Assembly (NCBI RefSeq): GCF_002848345.1
Contig: NZ_CP025429.1
Location: 5,022,001 to 5,086,000 of the forward strand
Source: Chromobacterium sp. ATCC 53434
GTDB taxonomy: Bacteria > Pseudomonadota > Gammaproteobacteria > Burkholderiales > Chromobacteriaceae
Direction: 5' to 3'
DNA: 64,000 bases
In this document: piece by piece, positions 53,635 through 64,000 of the stretch
Numbering within the stretch: position 1 is the first letter of the stretch
How the letters are laid out: every line of letters begins with the position of its first letter
Translations under genes and position numbers: made by a program
Notes under the pieces: generated by a model
Databases searched by the model: none
What the model was told of the DNA's origin: nothing
What the model saw: the letters and a program-made list of their open reading frames with translations, nothing else

Positions 53635-54657
53635 ATGCGAAAACTGATCTGGGCGGCCTTGTTGCTGGCCGTCGTCGTGGTGCCGTTCGGCGCCTATGTC
53701 CGATTGTCCCATGCCGGGCTGGGTTGCCCGGACTGGCCAGGCTGTTACGGCCAGATCTCGCCGGCGCACGCCGCCGACAGCATAGCGCAGGCGCAGTCGC
53801 TGGCGCCGGACGGGCCGGTCAGCCTGGGCAAGGCCTGGCGCGAGATGGCGCACCGCTATCTGGCCGGCAGCCTGGGCCTGCTGATCCTGCTGATAGGCTG
53901 GCGCGCCTGGCGCGAGAAGCGGCAGCGGCTGCCGGCCGGCCTGCTGCTGGCGACGGTGGCCCTGCAGGGCACGCTGGGCATGCTGACCGTGACGCTGGTG
54001 TTGAAGCCGGTCATCGTCACCTCCCACCTGCTTGGCGGCATGGCGGTGCTGCAGATTCTGGCGTGGATGGCGCTGGCGCCGGGCCTGACGCCGGTCCGCG
54101 CCTCGGCGGCGCTGCCGCGGCTGGCCGGGCTGCTGGCGTCGGCGCTGGTGCTGCAACTGGCCCTGGGCGGCTGGGTGTCCAGCAATTACGCCGCGCTGGC
54201 CTGTCAGGGCTTCCCGGCCTGCAATGGCCAGTCCTGGCCCGAGCTGCGCTTCGACCGCGCCTTTCACCTGCTGCGCGAGCTGGGCGAGTCGCCGGACGGC
54301 GGCCTGCTCGATTTCGCCAGCCTGGTGACCATACACTGGCTGCACCGGCTGGGCGCGCTGGCGGTGTCGCTGCTGCTGTGCTCGGTGCTGTGGCTGGGCT
54401 GGCGCGAGGCGGCGCTGCGGCCGCATCTGGGCTGTCTGGCCGCTGCCTGGCTGCTGCAGATCGGCCTCGGCGTCGCCAATGTGCTGCTGCAGCTGCCTTT
54501 GCCGCTGGCGGTGGCCCACAATGCCGGCGCCGCGCTGTTGCTGATGACGGCCTTGCTGCTGCGCTCGCGCCTGCGGGCGCCGGCCGCCGCGCGTCGGCGG
54601 GCGGCGTTGCCGGCGCCGCCGCTGGGGCCGTGGGGCCGGCCGGGAGCGGAGCGATGA
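53635..54657 (+). CDS. ctaA: Heme A synthase (COX15/CtaA)
   Basis: Oxidises heme O to heme A. The 340-residue membrane protein has eight predicted spans. Conserved parts are [31 protein letters not shown] and [13 protein letters not shown], and [12 protein letters not shown] supplies late heme His residues. ATG 53635 starts the first span; the GTG at 53620 only adds five residues. It overlaps ctaB by 4 bp (ATGA). Confidence 0.94.
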   Translation: MRKLIWAALLLAVVVVPFGAYVRLSHAGLGCPDWPGCYGQISPAHAADSIAQAQSLAPDGPVSLGKAWREMAHRYLAGSLGLLILLIGWRAWREKRQRLPAGLLLATVALQGTLGMLTVTLVLKPVIVTSHLLGGMAVLQILAWMALAPGLTPVRASAALPRLAGLLASALVLQLALGGWVSSNYAALACQGFPACNGQSWPELRFDRAFHLLRELGESPDGGLLDFASLVTIHWLHRLGALAVSLLLCSVLWLGWREAALRPHLGCLAAAWLLQIGLGVANVLLQLPLPLAVAHNAGAALLLMTALLLRSRLRAPAAARRRAALPAPPLGPWGRPGAER

Positions 54658-55553
54658 GCGCGCTCGGTCTGCCGCTGTGGCGCCAGCACGCGCAGGCGCT
54701 GTGGCAATTGTCCAAGCCGCGGGTGGTGGCGCTGATCGTGTTCTGCGCGGTGATCGGCATGTTCCTGGCCAGTCCCGGCCTGCCGGCGGCGACGGTGGTG
54801 GTGCCGGCGACGCTGGGCATCGCGCTGGTGGCCGGCGCGGCGGCGATGATCAATTGCCTGGTCGAGCGCGGCGTCGACGCCCGGATGCGGCGCACCGCCT
54901 GGCGCGCGACCGCCACCGGCGACGTCGGGACGTGGGAGACGCTGCTGGTGGCGCTGTCGGTCGGCGGCGCCGGCCTGGCGCTGTTGTGGGCGTGCTGCAA
55001 CGCGCTGACAGCCTGGCTGACGCTGGGCACCTTCGTCGGCTACGCCATCGTCTACACGCTGCTATTGAAACCGAACACGCCGCAAAACATCGTCATCGGC
55101 GGCGCCAGCGGCGCGATGCCGCCGGTGCTGGGCTGGGCGGCGGTCAGCGGCGAGATCAGCGCCTTCGCGCTGGTGCTGTTCCTGATCATCTACGCCTGGA
55201 CGCCGCCGCATTTCTGGGCGCTGGCGCTGTACCGGCGCGACGACTACGCCCGCGCCGGCCTGCCCATGCTGCCGCTGACCCACGGCCAGCGCTACACCAC
55301 CTTGTCCATCGTGCTGTACAGCGTGCTGCTGTGCGCGATCACGCTGTTGCCGGCGGCGCTGGCGACGGTCGGATGGATCTATCTGGCGGCGGCGCTGGCG
55401 CTGGACGCCAGGCTGTTGTTCCTTGCCGTGCGCCTGCATCGACAGTATGCTGACGCTCTGGCGCGTCGCGTTTTCGCCTGGTCGATCTGGTATCTGACCC
55501 TGCTGTTCGCGGCCTTGTTGTTAGACCATTACTGGCTGATTCCGCTTTCCTGA
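54654..55553 (+). CDS. ctaB: Protoheme IX farnesyltransferase (heme O synthase)
   Basis: Adds a farnesyl group to heme B, giving heme O for ctaA. The 299-residue UbiA-family protein has [18 protein letters not shown], the Asp-rich motif with [18 protein letters not shown] and the second polar motif [17 protein letters not shown], plus [18 protein letters not shown]. The first motif reads [12 protein letters not shown] 54654 overlaps ctaA. Its final base is shared with the sco start. Confidence 0.95.
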   Translation: MSALGLPLWRQHAQALWQLSKPRVVALIVFCAVIGMFLASPGLPAATVVVPATLGIALVAGAAAMINCLVERGVDARMRRTAWRATATGDVGTWETLLVALSVGGAGLALLWACCNALTAWLTLGTFVGYAIVYTLLLKPNTPQNIVIGGASGAMPPVLGWAAVSGEISAFALVLFLIIYAWTPPHFWALALYRRDDYARAGLPMLPLTHGQRYTTLSIVLYSVLLCAITLLPAALATVGWIYLAAALALDARLLFLAVRLHRQYADALARRVFAWSIWYLTLLFAALLLDHYWLIPLS

Positions 55554-56134
55554 TGTCCAAATTCCTGCATTTCCTGTCCGGACTCCTGATCGTGCTGGCG
55601 CTGAGCGCCTGCGCACCGCCCGTCGTCGATTTCAAGGGCACGTCGATAGACGACGACGCCATGGGCGGCGCCTTCACGTTGATAGACTACAACGGCAAGC
55701 CGCGCAGTCTGGACCAGTTCCGCGGCAAGGTGGTGGCCCTGTTCTTCGGCTACACCAACTGCCCCGACGTCTGCCCGACGACGATGCTGGAATACGGCTC
55801 GGTGATGAAGCAGCTGGGCGCCGACGCCGACAAGGTGCAGGTGCTGTTCGTCAGCGTCGACCCCGAGCGCGACACGCCGCGGGTGCTGGCGGGCTATGTG
55901 CCGCATTTCGACAAGCGCTTCATCGGCCTGACCGGCGGCGTCGACGCGATAGAGAAGGTGAAGAAGCAGTACAAGGTGGTGGCGCAGAAGGTGCCGACGC
56001 CCGGTGGAGGCTACAGCGTCGATCACAGCGCCGGCTCCTATCTGCTGGACCGGGACGGCAAGCTGAGGGTGTTTGAGGCCTATGGCACGCCGGCGTCCAA
56101 CCTTGCTTATGATATCAAGCAGTTGTTACGCTAA
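55553..56134 (+). CDS. SCO1/SenC-type copper chaperone lipoprotein
   Basis: A 193-residue lipoprotein: lipobox LALSACAPP (Cys20), then a thioredoxin fold with the copper motif GYTNCPDVCPTTM (CxxxC), FVSVDPERDTP and the metal His in YSVDHSAGSYLLD. It loads CuA of subunit II. It is the last gene of the oxidase assembly run. A 45-bp gap leads to the PilZ gene. Confidence 0.93.
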   Translation: MSKFLHFLSGLLIVLALSACAPPVVDFKGTSIDDDAMGGAFTLIDYNGKPRSLDQFRGKVVALFFGYTNCPDVCPTTMLEYGSVMKQLGADADKVQVLFVSVDPERDTPRVLAGYVPHFDKRFIGLTGGVDAIEKVKKQYKVVAQKVPTPGGGYSVDHSAGSYLLDRDGKLRVFEAYGTPASNLAYDIKQLLR

Positions 56135-56179
56135 ACTTGGCGTATCACTCCACCCCCGAGACATGAAAGTCGGCATATC

Positions 56180-56944
56180 GTGAGCAACGACCCCACTCCC
56201 GTCAATCCGGCCGGTCAGCACCAGTCCCTGGACCTGGCCAGATTCACGCTGGCCTCGCCGGCGGAGATTGCCCAGCATCTGTCTGGTATCGCCAAGCACG
56301 GTCACATGGTGACGGTTTTCGCCAACAAGGGGAAAAACTTCATCCTGACCCGCCTGCTGGGGGTCGACTACCAGTCTGGCGTGTTCACTTTCGACTGGGG
56401 CGCCGACGAGGATACCAACCAGCAGGTGCTGAACAGCGAGCGCAATGTTTTCGTCTGCTCGCCGGAAGGCGTGAAGACCCAGTTCGTCGCCGGCCAGATC
56501 AGCCGGGTGATGGTGGACGACAGGCCGGCCTTCCAGTGCCAGCTGCCGGAGCAGGTGATCAAGCTGCAACGGCGCGAGTTCTTCCGCATCCAGACGCCGC
56601 TCGGCACGCCGGTATTCTGCCATGTCGGCGATTTCAACCAGCGCGCGATCGATCTGGCGCTGTTCGACATCAGCCTGGGCGGCATGAGCTTGTGGCTGCC
56701 CGGCGTCGACACGCCCGGCTTCGACCTCGGCCAGCAGTATCTGCAGTGCTCGATAGAGCTGAAGCCGCTGGGCGTGCTGACGCTGGGCATCGAGGTGCGC
56801 CACCGGCTGACCGCGCGGATGCGCAACGGCAACGAGGCGATGCGGGTCGGCTGTTCCTATCTGAATCTGACGCCGCCGATGGAGACGCTGATCCAGCGCT
56901 ATGTCGGTCTGCTCGAACGCGAGCGCCGCGCGCTGGTCGGCTGA
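56180..56944 (+). CDS. ycgR: YcgR-type PilZ cyclic-di-GMP receptor (flagellar brake)
   Basis: A 254-residue cytoplasmic protein. Residues about 20-125 form the YcgR N-terminal (PilZN) domain. Residues about 130-250 form the PilZ domain, with the c-di-GMP motifs QRREFFRIQTP (RxxxR) and DISLGGMSLWLP (D/NxSxxG). Such proteins slow the flagellar motor at high c-di-GMP. The GTG at 56180 has a weak ribosome site. With the HD-GYP gene at 46.3-47.6 kb this is a second c-di-GMP element in the window. It lies 36 bp before hisG. Confidence 0.9.
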   Translation: MSNDPTPVNPAGQHQSLDLARFTLASPAEIAQHLSGIAKHGHMVTVFANKGKNFILTRLLGVDYQSGVFTFDWGADEDTNQQVLNSERNVFVCSPEGVKTQFVAGQISRVMVDDRPAFQCQLPEQVIKLQRREFFRIQTPLGTPVFCHVGDFNQRAIDLALFDISLGGMSLWLPGVDTPGFDLGQQYLQCSIELKPLGVLTLGIEVRHRLTARMRNGNEAMRVGCSYLNLTPPMETLIQRYVGLLERERRALVG

Positions 56945-56980
56945 CGCCGATCTACCCATTCACTTTCGCAGTAGAAGACC

Positions 56981-57622
56981 ATGAAGCTGACCATCGCCCT
57001 GTCCAAGGGCCGAATTTTTGAAGAAACGCTGCCGCTGCTGGCGGCGGCCGGCATCGTGCCGGCGGAAAACCCGGAATCGTCGCGCAAGCTGATCATAGCC
57101 ACCAATCACCCGGAGGTGCAGCTGGTGATCGTGCGCGCGTCCGACGTGCCGACCTATGTGCAGTACGGCGCGGCCGACCTCGGCATCGCCGGGCGCGACG
57201 TGCTGATCGAGCACGGCGGCGCCGGCCTGTACCAGCCGCTGGACCTGAACATCGCCAAGTGCAAGATGATGGTGGCGGTGCAGGAGGGCTACGATTACGA
57301 CGCCGCGGTGCGCCAGGGCGCGCGGTTGAAGATCGCCACCAAATACCCGCTGATCGCCCGCGAGCACTTCGCGAAGAAGGGCGTGCACGTCGACATCATC
57401 AAGCTGTACGGCTCGATGGAGCTGGCGCCGCTGGTCGGCCTGGCCGACGCCATCGTCGACCTGGTGTCCACCGGCGGCACGCTGCGCGCCAACAAGCTGG
57501 TGGCGGTCGAGCACATCATCGACATCAGCTCGCGGCTGGTGGTCAACCAGGCCGCCTTGAAGCTGAAGTACGACGCGATCCAGCCGGTGCTGGACGCTTT
57601 CGCCGGCGCCGTGCCGGCCTGA
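56981..57622 (+). CDS. hisG: ATP phosphoribosyltransferase, short form
   Basis: First step of histidine synthesis (ATP + PRPP). The 213-residue protein lacks the C-terminal regulatory domain of the long form, so it should need HisZ, which is not in the window. Motifs are [33 protein letters not shown] and the PRPP loop [16 protein letters not shown]. It starts the his operon. Confidence 0.96.
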   Translation: MKLTIALSKGRIFEETLPLLAAAGIVPAENPESSRKLIIATNHPEVQLVIVRASDVPTYVQYGAADLGIAGRDVLIEHGGAGLYQPLDLNIAKCKMMVAVQEGYDYDAAVRQGARLKIATKYPLIAREHFAKKGVHVDIIKLYGSMELAPLVGLADAIVDLVSTGGTLRANKLVAVEHIIDISSRLVVNQAALKLKYDAIQPVLDAFAGAVPA

Positions 57623-57710
57623 TCGATACGCATGCCGGGCGGGTAGCGGTCAACCGATAGGCTCGGCCGGCGTTGGCCATTGTTCAGGCTATAAGCATCA
57701 GAGAATCATT

Positions 57711-59003
57711 ATGTTGAAACTGTCATCCTCCCAGCCCGACTTCGCCGAGCGCCTGCAGGCGCTGCTGGCCTTTGAAACCGCGCAGGACCCGGCGGTGGAC
57801 GCCGCCGTCGCGGCGATCTGCGCCGACGTCCATCATCGCGGCGACGCGGCGCTGGTGGAGTACACCAACCGTTTCGACCGCATGCAGGCGGCGAGCATCG
57901 CCGACCTGACGCTGAGCCGCGAGCAACTGGAGGCCGCCTGGGGGCGGCTGCGGGCCGACGTGCGCGACGCGCTGTCAGCCGCCGCCGACCGGGTGCGCCG
58001 CTATCACGAGAAGCAGCTGGCGCACTCCTGGAGCTACGAGGACGAGGACGGCACGCTGTTGGGCCAGCAGGTGACGCCGCTGGATCGCGTCGGCATCTAT
58101 GTGCCGGGCGGCAAGGCCGCCTATCCGAGTTCGGTGCTGATGAACGCGCTGCCGGCCAAGGTGGCCGGCGTCGGCGAGATCGTCATGGTGGTGCCGACGC
58201 CGGGCGGCGAACGCAACGACCTGGTGCTGGCCGCGGCCTATATCGCCGGTGTCGACAAGGTGTTCACCGTCGGCGGCGCCCAGGCGGTGGCCGCGCTGGC
58301 CTACGGCACCGCCACCATTCCGCAGGTGGACAAGATCACCGGCCCCGGCAACGCCTACGTCGCCGCCGCCAAGCGCCGGGTGTTCGGCGTGGTCGGCATC
58401 GACATGGTGGCCGGCCCGTCCGAGATCCTGGTGATCTGCGACGGCGACACCGACCCGGACTGGGTGGCGATGGACCTGTTCAGCCAGGCCGAGCACGACG
58501 AGATCGCCCAGGCCATCCTGCTGTGCCCGTCGGCCGACTACATCGCCCAGGTCGAGGCCAGCATCGCCAGGCTGCTGCCGGCCATGCCGCGCCGCGCCAT
58601 CATCGAGGCCAGCCTGGGCAACCGCGGCGCGCTGATCGAAGTGCGCGACCTGGCCGAAGCCTGCGAGATAAGCAACTACATCGCGCCGGAGCATCTGGAG
58701 CTGTCGGTGGCCGATCCGGACGCGCTGCTGCCGCTGCTGCGCCACGCCGGCGCCATCTTCATGGGCCGCTTCACCTCGGAGAGCCTCGGCGATTATTGCG
58801 CCGGGCCCAACCACGTGTTGCCGACCAGCCGCACCGCGCGCTTCGCCAGCCCGCTGGGCGTCTACGACTTCCAGAAGCGCAGCAGCCTGATCCGCGTGTC
58901 GCAGGCCGGCGCGCAGAAGCTGGGCCGCATCGCCAGCCTGCTGGCGCATGGCGAGGGCCTGACCGCGCACGCCCGCGCGGCCGAGTTGAGACTCGATAAA
59001 TAA
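57711..59003 (+). CDS. hisD: Histidinol dehydrogenase
   Basis: Last two oxidations of histidinol to histidine. The 430-residue Zn enzyme has [63 protein letters not shown] (Zn ligands) and APEHLEL. Length is standard. A short gap of 88 bp follows hisG. The 132-bp gap to hisC has a GC-rich hairpin (59041-59068) and a TACGAT -10-like hexamer at 59077. Confidence 0.96.
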   Translation: MLKLSSSQPDFAERLQALLAFETAQDPAVDAAVAAICADVHHRGDAALVEYTNRFDRMQAASIADLTLSREQLEAAWGRLRADVRDALSAAADRVRRYHEKQLAHSWSYEDEDGTLLGQQVTPLDRVGIYVPGGKAAYPSSVLMNALPAKVAGVGEIVMVVPTPGGERNDLVLAAAYIAGVDKVFTVGGAQAVAALAYGTATIPQVDKITGPGNAYVAAAKRRVFGVVGIDMVAGPSEILVICDGDTDPDWVAMDLFSQAEHDEIAQAILLCPSADYIAQVEASIARLLPAMPRRAIIEASLGNRGALIEVRDLAEACEISNYIAPEHLELSVADPDALLPLLRHAGAIFMGRFTSESLGDYCAGPNHVLPTSRTARFASPLGVYDFQKRSSLIRVSQAGAQKLGRIASLLAHGEGLTAHARAAELRLDK

Positions 59004-59135
59004 GTCCGCCGTAGCCGCGCCGCAACAGGCGCGGCCCGTCGGGCGCGCGGCGGTGGTCCGCCGCGCCCGGACGCGTTACGATGCTTTTTTGCCCGTTCGC
59101 GGGACGATGACGGCGCTAGGCGCCGCAGATACACG

Positions 59136-60212
59136 ATGACGACCAAACTGAGCACCAAGCAACTCGTCCGCGACGAGATCGCCGCGATCAAGGCCTACCA
59201 CGTGGCGCCGGCCGCGGGCTTCATCAAGCTGGACGCGATGGAGAATCCGTGGCCGCTGCCGGTGGCCTTGCAGCACGCGCTGGCCGTCGAGCTGGCCCAG
59301 GTGGCGCTGAACCGCTATCCGGACGCCAACGGCGGCGGCCTGAAGGACGATCTGCGCGCCGCCTTCGCCATTCCGGCCGCGGCCGACATCGTGCTCGGCA
59401 ACGGCTCGGACGAGCTGATCACGCTGGTGACGCAGGCGCTGGCGCGCCCCGGCGCCAAATTGCTGGCGCTGGAGCCGTCCTTCGTGATGTACAAGATGAA
59501 CGCGCTGTTCTCCGGCCTGCAATACGTCGGCGTGCCGCTGCGCGATGATTTCACGCTGGATCTGCCGGCCACGCTGGCCGCCATCGAGCGCGAACGGCCG
59601 GCGGTGGTCTTCGTGTCCTATCCGAACAATCCGACCGGTCCGCGCTACGCCCGCGACGAGGTGATGGCGATCTGCCGCGCCGCGCCGGGTCTGGTGGTGG
59701 TCGACGAGGCCTATCAGAGCTTCGCCTCCGACAGCTTCATGGACCTGGCCGGCGAGCTGGACAATCTGTTGGTGATGCGCACGCTGTCCAAGCTGGGCCT
59801 GGCCGGCATCCGCCTGGGCTACGCCGCGGCCAGCCCGGAGTGGATAGCCGAGCTGGACAAGGTGCGGCCGCCGTACAACGTCAATGTGCTGACGCTGGCC
59901 GCCGCCCGCTTCGCGCTGCAATACCTGGACGTGTTCAACCGCCAGGCGGCCGAGCTGCGCGCCGAGCGCGCCAAACTGTTCGACGCGCTGGCCGCGCTGC
60001 CCCGGCTGACGGCGTTTCCGTCCGAGGCCAACTTCGTCACCGTCCGCGCGCCGGACGCGCCGGCGCTGTTCCAGCATCTGAAGGCGTCCGGCATTCTGAT
60101 CAAGCAGCTGCACGGCAGCCATCCGCTGCTGGAGAACTGCCTGCGCCTGACCGTCGGCAGCCCGGACGAGAACGCCGCGCTGCTGTCCGCCATACAACGT
60201 TTTTTCGCCTGA
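59136..60212 (+). CDS. hisC: Histidinol-phosphate aminotransferase
   Basis: PLP enzyme making histidinol-P. The 358-residue fold type I protein has [22 protein letters not shown], the [16 protein letters not shown] loop and the PLP Lys in [20 protein letters not shown] 59136 lies after a possible internal promoter. The next gene begins 7 bp downstream. Confidence 0.95.
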   Translation: MTTKLSTKQLVRDEIAAIKAYHVAPAAGFIKLDAMENPWPLPVALQHALAVELAQVALNRYPDANGGGLKDDLRAAFAIPAAADIVLGNGSDELITLVTQALARPGAKLLALEPSFVMYKMNALFSGLQYVGVPLRDDFTLDLPATLAAIERERPAVVFVSYPNNPTGPRYARDEVMAICRAAPGLVVVDEAYQSFASDSFMDLAGELDNLLVMRTLSKLGLAGIRLGYAAASPEWIAELDKVRPPYNVNVLTLAAARFALQYLDVFNRQAAELRAERAKLFDALAALPRLTAFPSEANFVTVRAPDAPALFQHLKASGILIKQLHGSHPLLENCLRLTVGSPDENAALLSAIQRFFA

Positions 60213-60219
60213 AGCCGCA

Positions 60220-60813
60220 ATGAGAACCGCTACCGTCACCCGCAACACGCTGGAAACCCAGATCACCGTCACGCTGAATCTGGACGGCACAGGCCAGGGC
60301 CGCTTCGAGACCGGCGTGCCCTTCCTCGACCACATGATGGACCAGATTGCCCGCCACGGGCTGATCGATCTGGACGTCAAGGCGGTCGGCGACCTGCACA
60401 TCGACGCCCACCACACGGTGGAGGATATCGGCATCACGCTGGGCCAGGCCTTCGCCCGCGCCATCGGCGACAAGAAGGGCATACGCCGCTACGGCCACGC
60501 CTATGTGCCGCTGGACGAGGCCTTGAGCCGCGTGGTGATCGACCTGTCCGGCCGTCCCGGCCTGGTTTACGACGTCGATTACACCCGCGCCAGCATCGGC
60601 CAGTTCGACGTCGACCTGTTCTCCGAATTCTTCCATGGCTTCGTCAACCACAGCATGGTCACGCTGCATATCGACAATCTGCGCGGCCACAACAGCCACC
60701 ACCAGGCCGAGACCATCTTCAAGGCCTTCGGCCGCGCGCTGCGCATGGCCTGTGAGCACGACGAACGGATGGCGGGCATCACGCCGTCGACCAAGGGGAC
60801 GCTGTCGGCATGA
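60220..60813 (+). CDS. hisB: Imidazoleglycerol-phosphate dehydratase
   Basis: Monofunctional dehydratase of 197 residues (no phosphatase domain). The Mn-binding His clusters are in [38 protein letters not shown] and [15 protein letters not shown]. Its stop overlaps the hisH start (ATGA). Histidinol phosphatase must be encoded elsewhere. Confidence 0.96.
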   Translation: MRTATVTRNTLETQITVTLNLDGTGQGRFETGVPFLDHMMDQIARHGLIDLDVKAVGDLHIDAHHTVEDIGITLGQAFARAIGDKKGIRRYGHAYVPLDEALSRVVIDLSGRPGLVYDVDYTRASIGQFDVDLFSEFFHGFVNHSMVTLHIDNLRGHNSHHQAETIFKAFGRALRMACEHDERMAGITPSTKGTLSA

Positions 60814-61448
60814 AAGTCGCAGTCATCGATTACGGCATGGGCAATCTGCACTCGGTGCTGAAGTCCCTGCAGGCGGTCAACGAGATCGGCGCCGACATTT
60901 TCCTGACGCGCGATCCGGAGGCGGTGCTCAAGGCCGACAAGGTGGTTTTCCCCGGTCAGGGGGCGATGCCGGACTGCATGCGCGAATTGAACCGCCACGG
61001 TCTGGCCGACGCCGTCGGTGAAACTACGTGGAACAAGCCGTTTTTTGGTATCTGCGTCGGCGCGCAGCTATTGTTCGATCATAGCGAGGAAGGCGATACC
61101 GCCGGGCTGGGGCTGTTTCCCGGCAGGGTGCTGCGTTTCGCCGACGATCTCGTCGCCAACGGCGAGCGGCTGAAGGTGCCGCACATGGGCTGGAACCAGG
61201 TTTATCAGACCCGGCCCCATCCGATGTTCGCCGGCATCGCCGACGGCGAGCGCTTCTATTTCGTGCACAGCTACCATTTTGCGCCGGCCGACGCGGCGCT
61301 GACGCTGGCGGAGAGTGATTATCCGCAGCGGTTTGCCAGTATCGTCGGGCGTGGCAATATATTCGCCACGCAGTTTCACACCGAAAAGAGCCACCGGGCC
61401 GGCCTTCAGATGATGAAGAACTTCCTGGCCTGGGACGGCAATGTTTAA
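60810..61448 (+). CDS. hisH: Imidazole glycerol phosphate synthase, glutaminase subunit
   Basis: Supplies ammonia to HisF. The 212-residue class I amidotransferase has the catalytic Cys in [19 protein letters not shown], an oxyanion region [11 protein letters not shown], and the His-Glu pair in [15 protein letters not shown]. Coupled to hisB by ATGA. One interface detail: PFFGICVG is the usual nucleophile elbow. Confidence 0.95.
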   Translation: MKVAVIDYGMGNLHSVLKSLQAVNEIGADIFLTRDPEAVLKADKVVFPGQGAMPDCMRELNRHGLADAVGETTWNKPFFGICVGAQLLFDHSEEGDTAGLGLFPGRVLRFADDLVANGERLKVPHMGWNQVYQTRPHPMFAGIADGERFYFVHSYHFAPADAALTLAESDYPQRFASIVGRGNIFATQFHTEKSHRAGLQMMKNFLAWDGNV

Positions 61449-61469
61449 CTCACGTTTCGACTTAGCACC

Positions 61470-62210
61470 ATGCTGCTGATACCCGCGATAGACCTGAAAG
61501 ACGGTCAATGCGTGCGCCTGAGACAGGGCGCGATGGACGATGCCACCATCTTTTCCGACGATCCGGTCAAGGTTGCCGCCCACTGGCGCGACCAGGGCGC
61601 CAGACGATTGCATCTGGTCGACCTGAACGGCGCCTTCGCCGGCAAACCGAAGAATCTGGCGGTGATCCGCGATATTCTCGGCGAAGTCGGCGAAGACATG
61701 CCGGTGCAACTGGGTGGCGGCATCCGCGACCTGGACACGATAGAGGCCTACCTCGACATGGGCCTGGCCTATGTGATCATCGGCACCGCCGCGGTCAAGA
61801 CGCCGGGCTTCCTGCACGACGCCTGCGACGCCTTCCCCGGCCAGGTCATCGTCGGCCTCGATGCCAAGGACGGCATGGTGGCCATCGACGGCTGGGCCAA
61901 GATCACCAATCACAATGTGATCGATCTGGCCAAGCGCTTCGAGGACTACGGCGTCAACTCGGTGATCTATACCGACATCGGCCGCGACGGCATGATGACC
62001 GGCGTCAACATCGAGGCCACCGTCAAGCTGGCGCAGGCGCTGACCATCCCGGTGATCGCCTCCGGCGGCCTGACCAATCTCGACGACATCCGCGCCTTGT
62101 GCGCGGTGGAGGACGAGGGGGTCGAGGGCGCCGTCACCGGCCGGGCGATCTACGAGGGCAGCATAGACTTCGCCGCCGCGCAGACGCTGGCCGACGAACT
62201 GGCCGGCTGA
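61470..62210 (+). CDS. hisA: Phosphoribosylformimino-AICAR-P isomerase
   Basis: A 246-residue (beta-alpha)8 barrel with the catalytic Asp in [16 protein letters not shown] (D8) and Asp130-like in [15 protein letters not shown]. Phosphate-binding motifs are [17 protein letters not shown] and [12 protein letters not shown]. Family length. It lies 21 bp after hisH. Confidence 0.96.
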   Translation: MLLIPAIDLKDGQCVRLRQGAMDDATIFSDDPVKVAAHWRDQGARRLHLVDLNGAFAGKPKNLAVIRDILGEVGEDMPVQLGGGIRDLDTIEAYLDMGLAYVIIGTAAVKTPGFLHDACDAFPGQVIVGLDAKDGMVAIDGWAKITNHNVIDLAKRFEDYGVNSVIYTDIGRDGMMTGVNIEATVKLAQALTIPVIASGGLTNLDDIRALCAVEDEGVEGAVTGRAIYEGSIDFAAAQTLADELAG

Positions 62211-62280
62211 GCCGGCCGACCACGCCGGCGGCGGGCTCGTCCCGCCGCTTCGGCGTGCCTGAAGCTTTCTGGAAACGCAC

Positions 62281-63045
62281 ATGCTTGCCAAACGCATCAT
62301 CCCCTGCCTGGACGTGACCGCCGGCCGCGTGGTCAAGGGCGTCAACTTCCTGGGCCTGCGCGACGCCGGCGACCCGGTGGAGATCGCCCGCCGTTACAAC
62401 GAGCAGGGCGCCGACGAGCTGACCTTCCTCGACATCACCGCAAGCTCCGACCAGCGCGACATCATCCTGCACGTCATCGAAGCGGTGGCCGAGCAGGTGT
62501 TCATTCCGCTGACCGTCGGCGGCGGCGTGCGCAGCGTCGCCGACATCCGCCGGCTGTTGAACGCCGGCGCCGACAAGGTCAGCATCAATACCGCCGCCGT
62601 CACCGATCCGGACTTCGTCCGCGAGGCGTCCGAGCACTTCGGCAACCAGTGCATCGTCGTCGCGCTGGACGCCAAAGCGGTGACGCCGGAAAACGACCGC
62701 TGGGAGATCTTCACCCACGGCGGCCGCAAGCCGACCGGCCTCGACGCCGTCGAATGGGCGCGCAAGATGCAGGCGCTGGGCGCCGGCGAAATCCTGCTGA
62801 CCAGCATGGACCGCGACGGCACCAAGGTCGGCTTCAATCTGCCGCTGACGCGCGCGGTGTCCGACGCGGTGAACATTCCCGTCATCGCCTCCGGCGGCGT
62901 CGGCAATCTGCAGCACCTGGTCGACGGGGTCAGGGACGGCCACGCCGACGCGGTGCTGGCCGCCAGCATCTTCCACTTCGGCGAATACACGGTGGATCAG
63001 GCCAAGCAGGCGATGCGCGCCGCCGGCATCAAGGTCAGGCTGTGA
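62281..63045 (+). CDS. hisF: Imidazole glycerol phosphate synthase, cyclase subunit
   Basis: A 254-residue barrel that partners HisH. The N-terminus [20 protein letters not shown] carries the catalytic Asp11, and [26 protein letters not shown] and [14 protein letters not shown] (Asp130 counterpart) follow. Its stop overlaps the next start (GTGA). The 70-bp gap before it contains GC-rich dyads but no terminator. Confidence 0.96.
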   Translation: MLAKRIIPCLDVTAGRVVKGVNFLGLRDAGDPVEIARRYNEQGADELTFLDITASSDQRDIILHVIEAVAEQVFIPLTVGGGVRSVADIRRLLNAGADKVSINTAAVTDPDFVREASEHFGNQCIVVALDAKAVTPENDRWEIFTHGGRKPTGLDAVEWARKMQALGAGEILLTSMDRDGTKVGFNLPLTRAVSDAVNIPVIASGGVGNLQHLVDGVRDGHADAVLAASIFHFGEYTVDQAKQAMRAAGIKVRL

Positions 63046-63452
63046 AAACCCTGGCCGCGTCTCTGCTCGCCTTGTCCGTCGGGACGACGGCGGCGGCGGA
63101 CGCTTCGAGGCTGGCCGCCGGACTTTGGCAGATCGACGTGACCAGCGGCGACATGCAGTCCGGAAGCGGGACGCTGTGCGAGAAAGCGCCGATGACGGTG
63201 CTGGAGATGGCGGCCCAGGTGGTCGGGGTGCCGGCCGGCGCGGAATGCGCGCTCTCCGGCGCGGTGGAGGCGCCGGGCATCAGCCGTTACCGCTGCAAGC
63301 TGAAGGACGGACTGGAGATGGAAACGGTGTTTTTCTGGCAACGGCTGCAAGCGGACGAATGGACCGCCGGCAGCGTGGTCAAGTTGCGGCCGGCCAATCA
63401 GGAGGCCGCCGCGTTGCAATTGCGGCTGCGCCGCGTGGGAGAATGCAAGTGA
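63042..63452 (+). CDS. DUF3617-like exported protein inside the his operon
   Basis: A 136-residue protein with a signal peptide ([19 protein letters not shown]) and a small mature domain ([45 protein letters not shown]) containing two or three Cys that could form disulfides. It resembles DUF3617 proteins. A GTG start overlaps the hisF stop, and its stop overlaps the hisI GTG, so it is translationally tied to both. A role in histidine synthesis is not expected for a periplasmic protein. Confidence 0.8.
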   Translation: MKTLAASLLALSVGTTAAADASRLAAGLWQIDVTSGDMQSGSGTLCEKAPMTVLEMAAQVVGVPAGAECALSGAVEAPGISRYRCKLKDGLEMETVFFWQRLQADEWTAGSVVKLRPANQEAAALQLRLRRVGECK

Positions 63453-63847
63453 GCAGTGTGAGCGCGTCCTGGCTGGACGAAGTGAAGTGGGACGACAAGG
63501 GCCTGGTCACCGCCATCGCCCAGGATGCCGCCAGCGGCCGGGTGCTGATGGTGGCGTGGATGAACCGCGAAAGCCTGCAGCTGACCGCCGACACCGGCAT
63601 CGCCCACTACTGGAGCCGCTCGCGGCAAAAGCTGTGGAAGAAGGGCGAGGAGTCCGGCCATCTGCAGACGGTCAAGGAGCTGCGCCTCGATTGCGACGGC
63701 GACGTGATCGTGATGCAGATCGAACAAATCGGCGGCATCGCCTGTCACACCGGACGGGAGAGCTGTTTTTACCGTCGTTTCGACAACGGCGGCTGGACGA
63801 CGGTGGACGCCGTGCTGAAAGATCCGCACGCGATCTACCACCGCTGA
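63449..63847 (+). CDS. hisI: Phosphoribosyl-AMP cyclohydrolase
   Basis: Opens the purine ring of PR-AMP. The 132-residue monofunctional form has [55 protein letters not shown] and the Zn Cys residues in [17 protein letters not shown] 63449 overlaps the DUF3617 stop (GTGA). HisE is a separate gene 114 bp downstream. Confidence 0.95.
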   Translation: MSSVSASWLDEVKWDDKGLVTAIAQDAASGRVLMVAWMNRESLQLTADTGIAHYWSRSRQKLWKKGEESGHLQTVKELRLDCDGDVIVMQIEQIGGIACHTGRESCFYRRFDNGGWTTVDAVLKDPHAIYHR

Positions 63848-63961
63848 ATTGCTGCCGGTCAACGCTGGCGGCGCCGGCCGGGTTACAATGGGCCGGTTTT
63901 GTCAGAATGTCATGCCCGCGCCGTATACTGTCAGGTCGGCGGGCTCAAAGGATCGCACGAT

Positions 63962-64000
63962 ATGACCCCGGATGTGTTGAAAAGCATCGCCGACACGCTG
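63962..64000 (+). CDS. hisE: Phosphoribosyl-ATP pyrophosphatase, 5' end only
   Basis: Only the first 13 codons are in the window (MTPDVLKSIADTL). The position after hisI and this N-terminus fit HisE. AAGGATCG precedes the ATG. A TTGTCA (63899-63904) and TATACT (63923 region) pair at long spacing may be a weak internal promoter. The identification depends mostly on context. Confidence 0.7.
   Translation, partial: MTPDVLKSIADTL

Overview
The window is high-GC bacterial DNA with strong CTG-leucine and GCC/GGC codon bias. Gene content and order point to a chitin-degrading betaproteobacterium of the Neisseriales, most likely Chromobacteriaceae (Chromobacterium or a close relative). The clues are tandem chitin LPMOs beside a GlcNAc PTS operon, the sigma factor-DUF3619-DUF3106-RDD block next to ilvBNC, and a ctaC-ctaD-ctaG-DUF2970-ctaE oxidase locus. 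The genus is an inference. Almost all of the window is chromosomal backbone. I see no prophage, insertion sequence, CRISPR array, tRNA or rRNA.

Layout. 1-9.8 kb is a chitin/GlcNAc locus: two paralogous secreted LPMOs, a divergent GntR/HutC regulator (nagR), nagA, an SIS-type GlcN-6-P deaminase, a PTS EIIA-HPr-EI fusion and a GlcNAc-type EIICB permease. TGGTATT repeats phased at 11 bp lie in front of both an LPMO and the regulator and are probably the NagR operators. 9.9-15.1 kb holds gap, an Lrp/AsnC regulator, a candidate small RNA, phoBR behind a clear Pho box, and tal. 15.1-23 kb holds a hemerythrin, a GNAT-AmpD fusion, an unusual four-gene operon (HTH regulator, VUT transporter, divergent chorismate-utilising enzyme, unknown protein), a YfdR-like protein with a damaged HD motif, and kup.

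23-35 kb: proS, a lytic transglycosylase, mntH, a 104-bp repeat array, a MarR regulator of probable urate-sensing type divergent from guaD, the sigma-factor cluster, and ilvB-ilvN-ilvC. 35-43 kb: a LuxR-type regulator with an FSA-type aldolase and a FucP-type permease, psd, and an outer-membrane protein divergent from a two-component system in a block with different codon use. 43-47.6 kb: leuA carrying an extra N-terminal HTH-like domain, bioD, and an HD-GYP protein. 47.8-56.1 kb: an aa3-type cytochrome c oxidase with its assembly and heme A genes (ctaC, D, G, E, surf1, ctaA, ctaB, sco). 56.2-64 kb: a PilZ/YcgR protein and the histidine operon hisG-D-C-B-H-A-F-(DUF3617)-I-E, with hisE cut by the window edge.

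The best candidate for an undescribed system is the ATGA-coupled operon at 16.9-20.0 kb. It combines a regulator, a transporter, a chorismate-binding enzyme with an altered active-site motif and no amidotransferase partner, and a protein I cannot assign. Other points worth following are the GNAT-AmpD fusion, the LeuA extension with two plausible start sites, the candidate sRNA upstream of phoB, and the palindromic repeat array.
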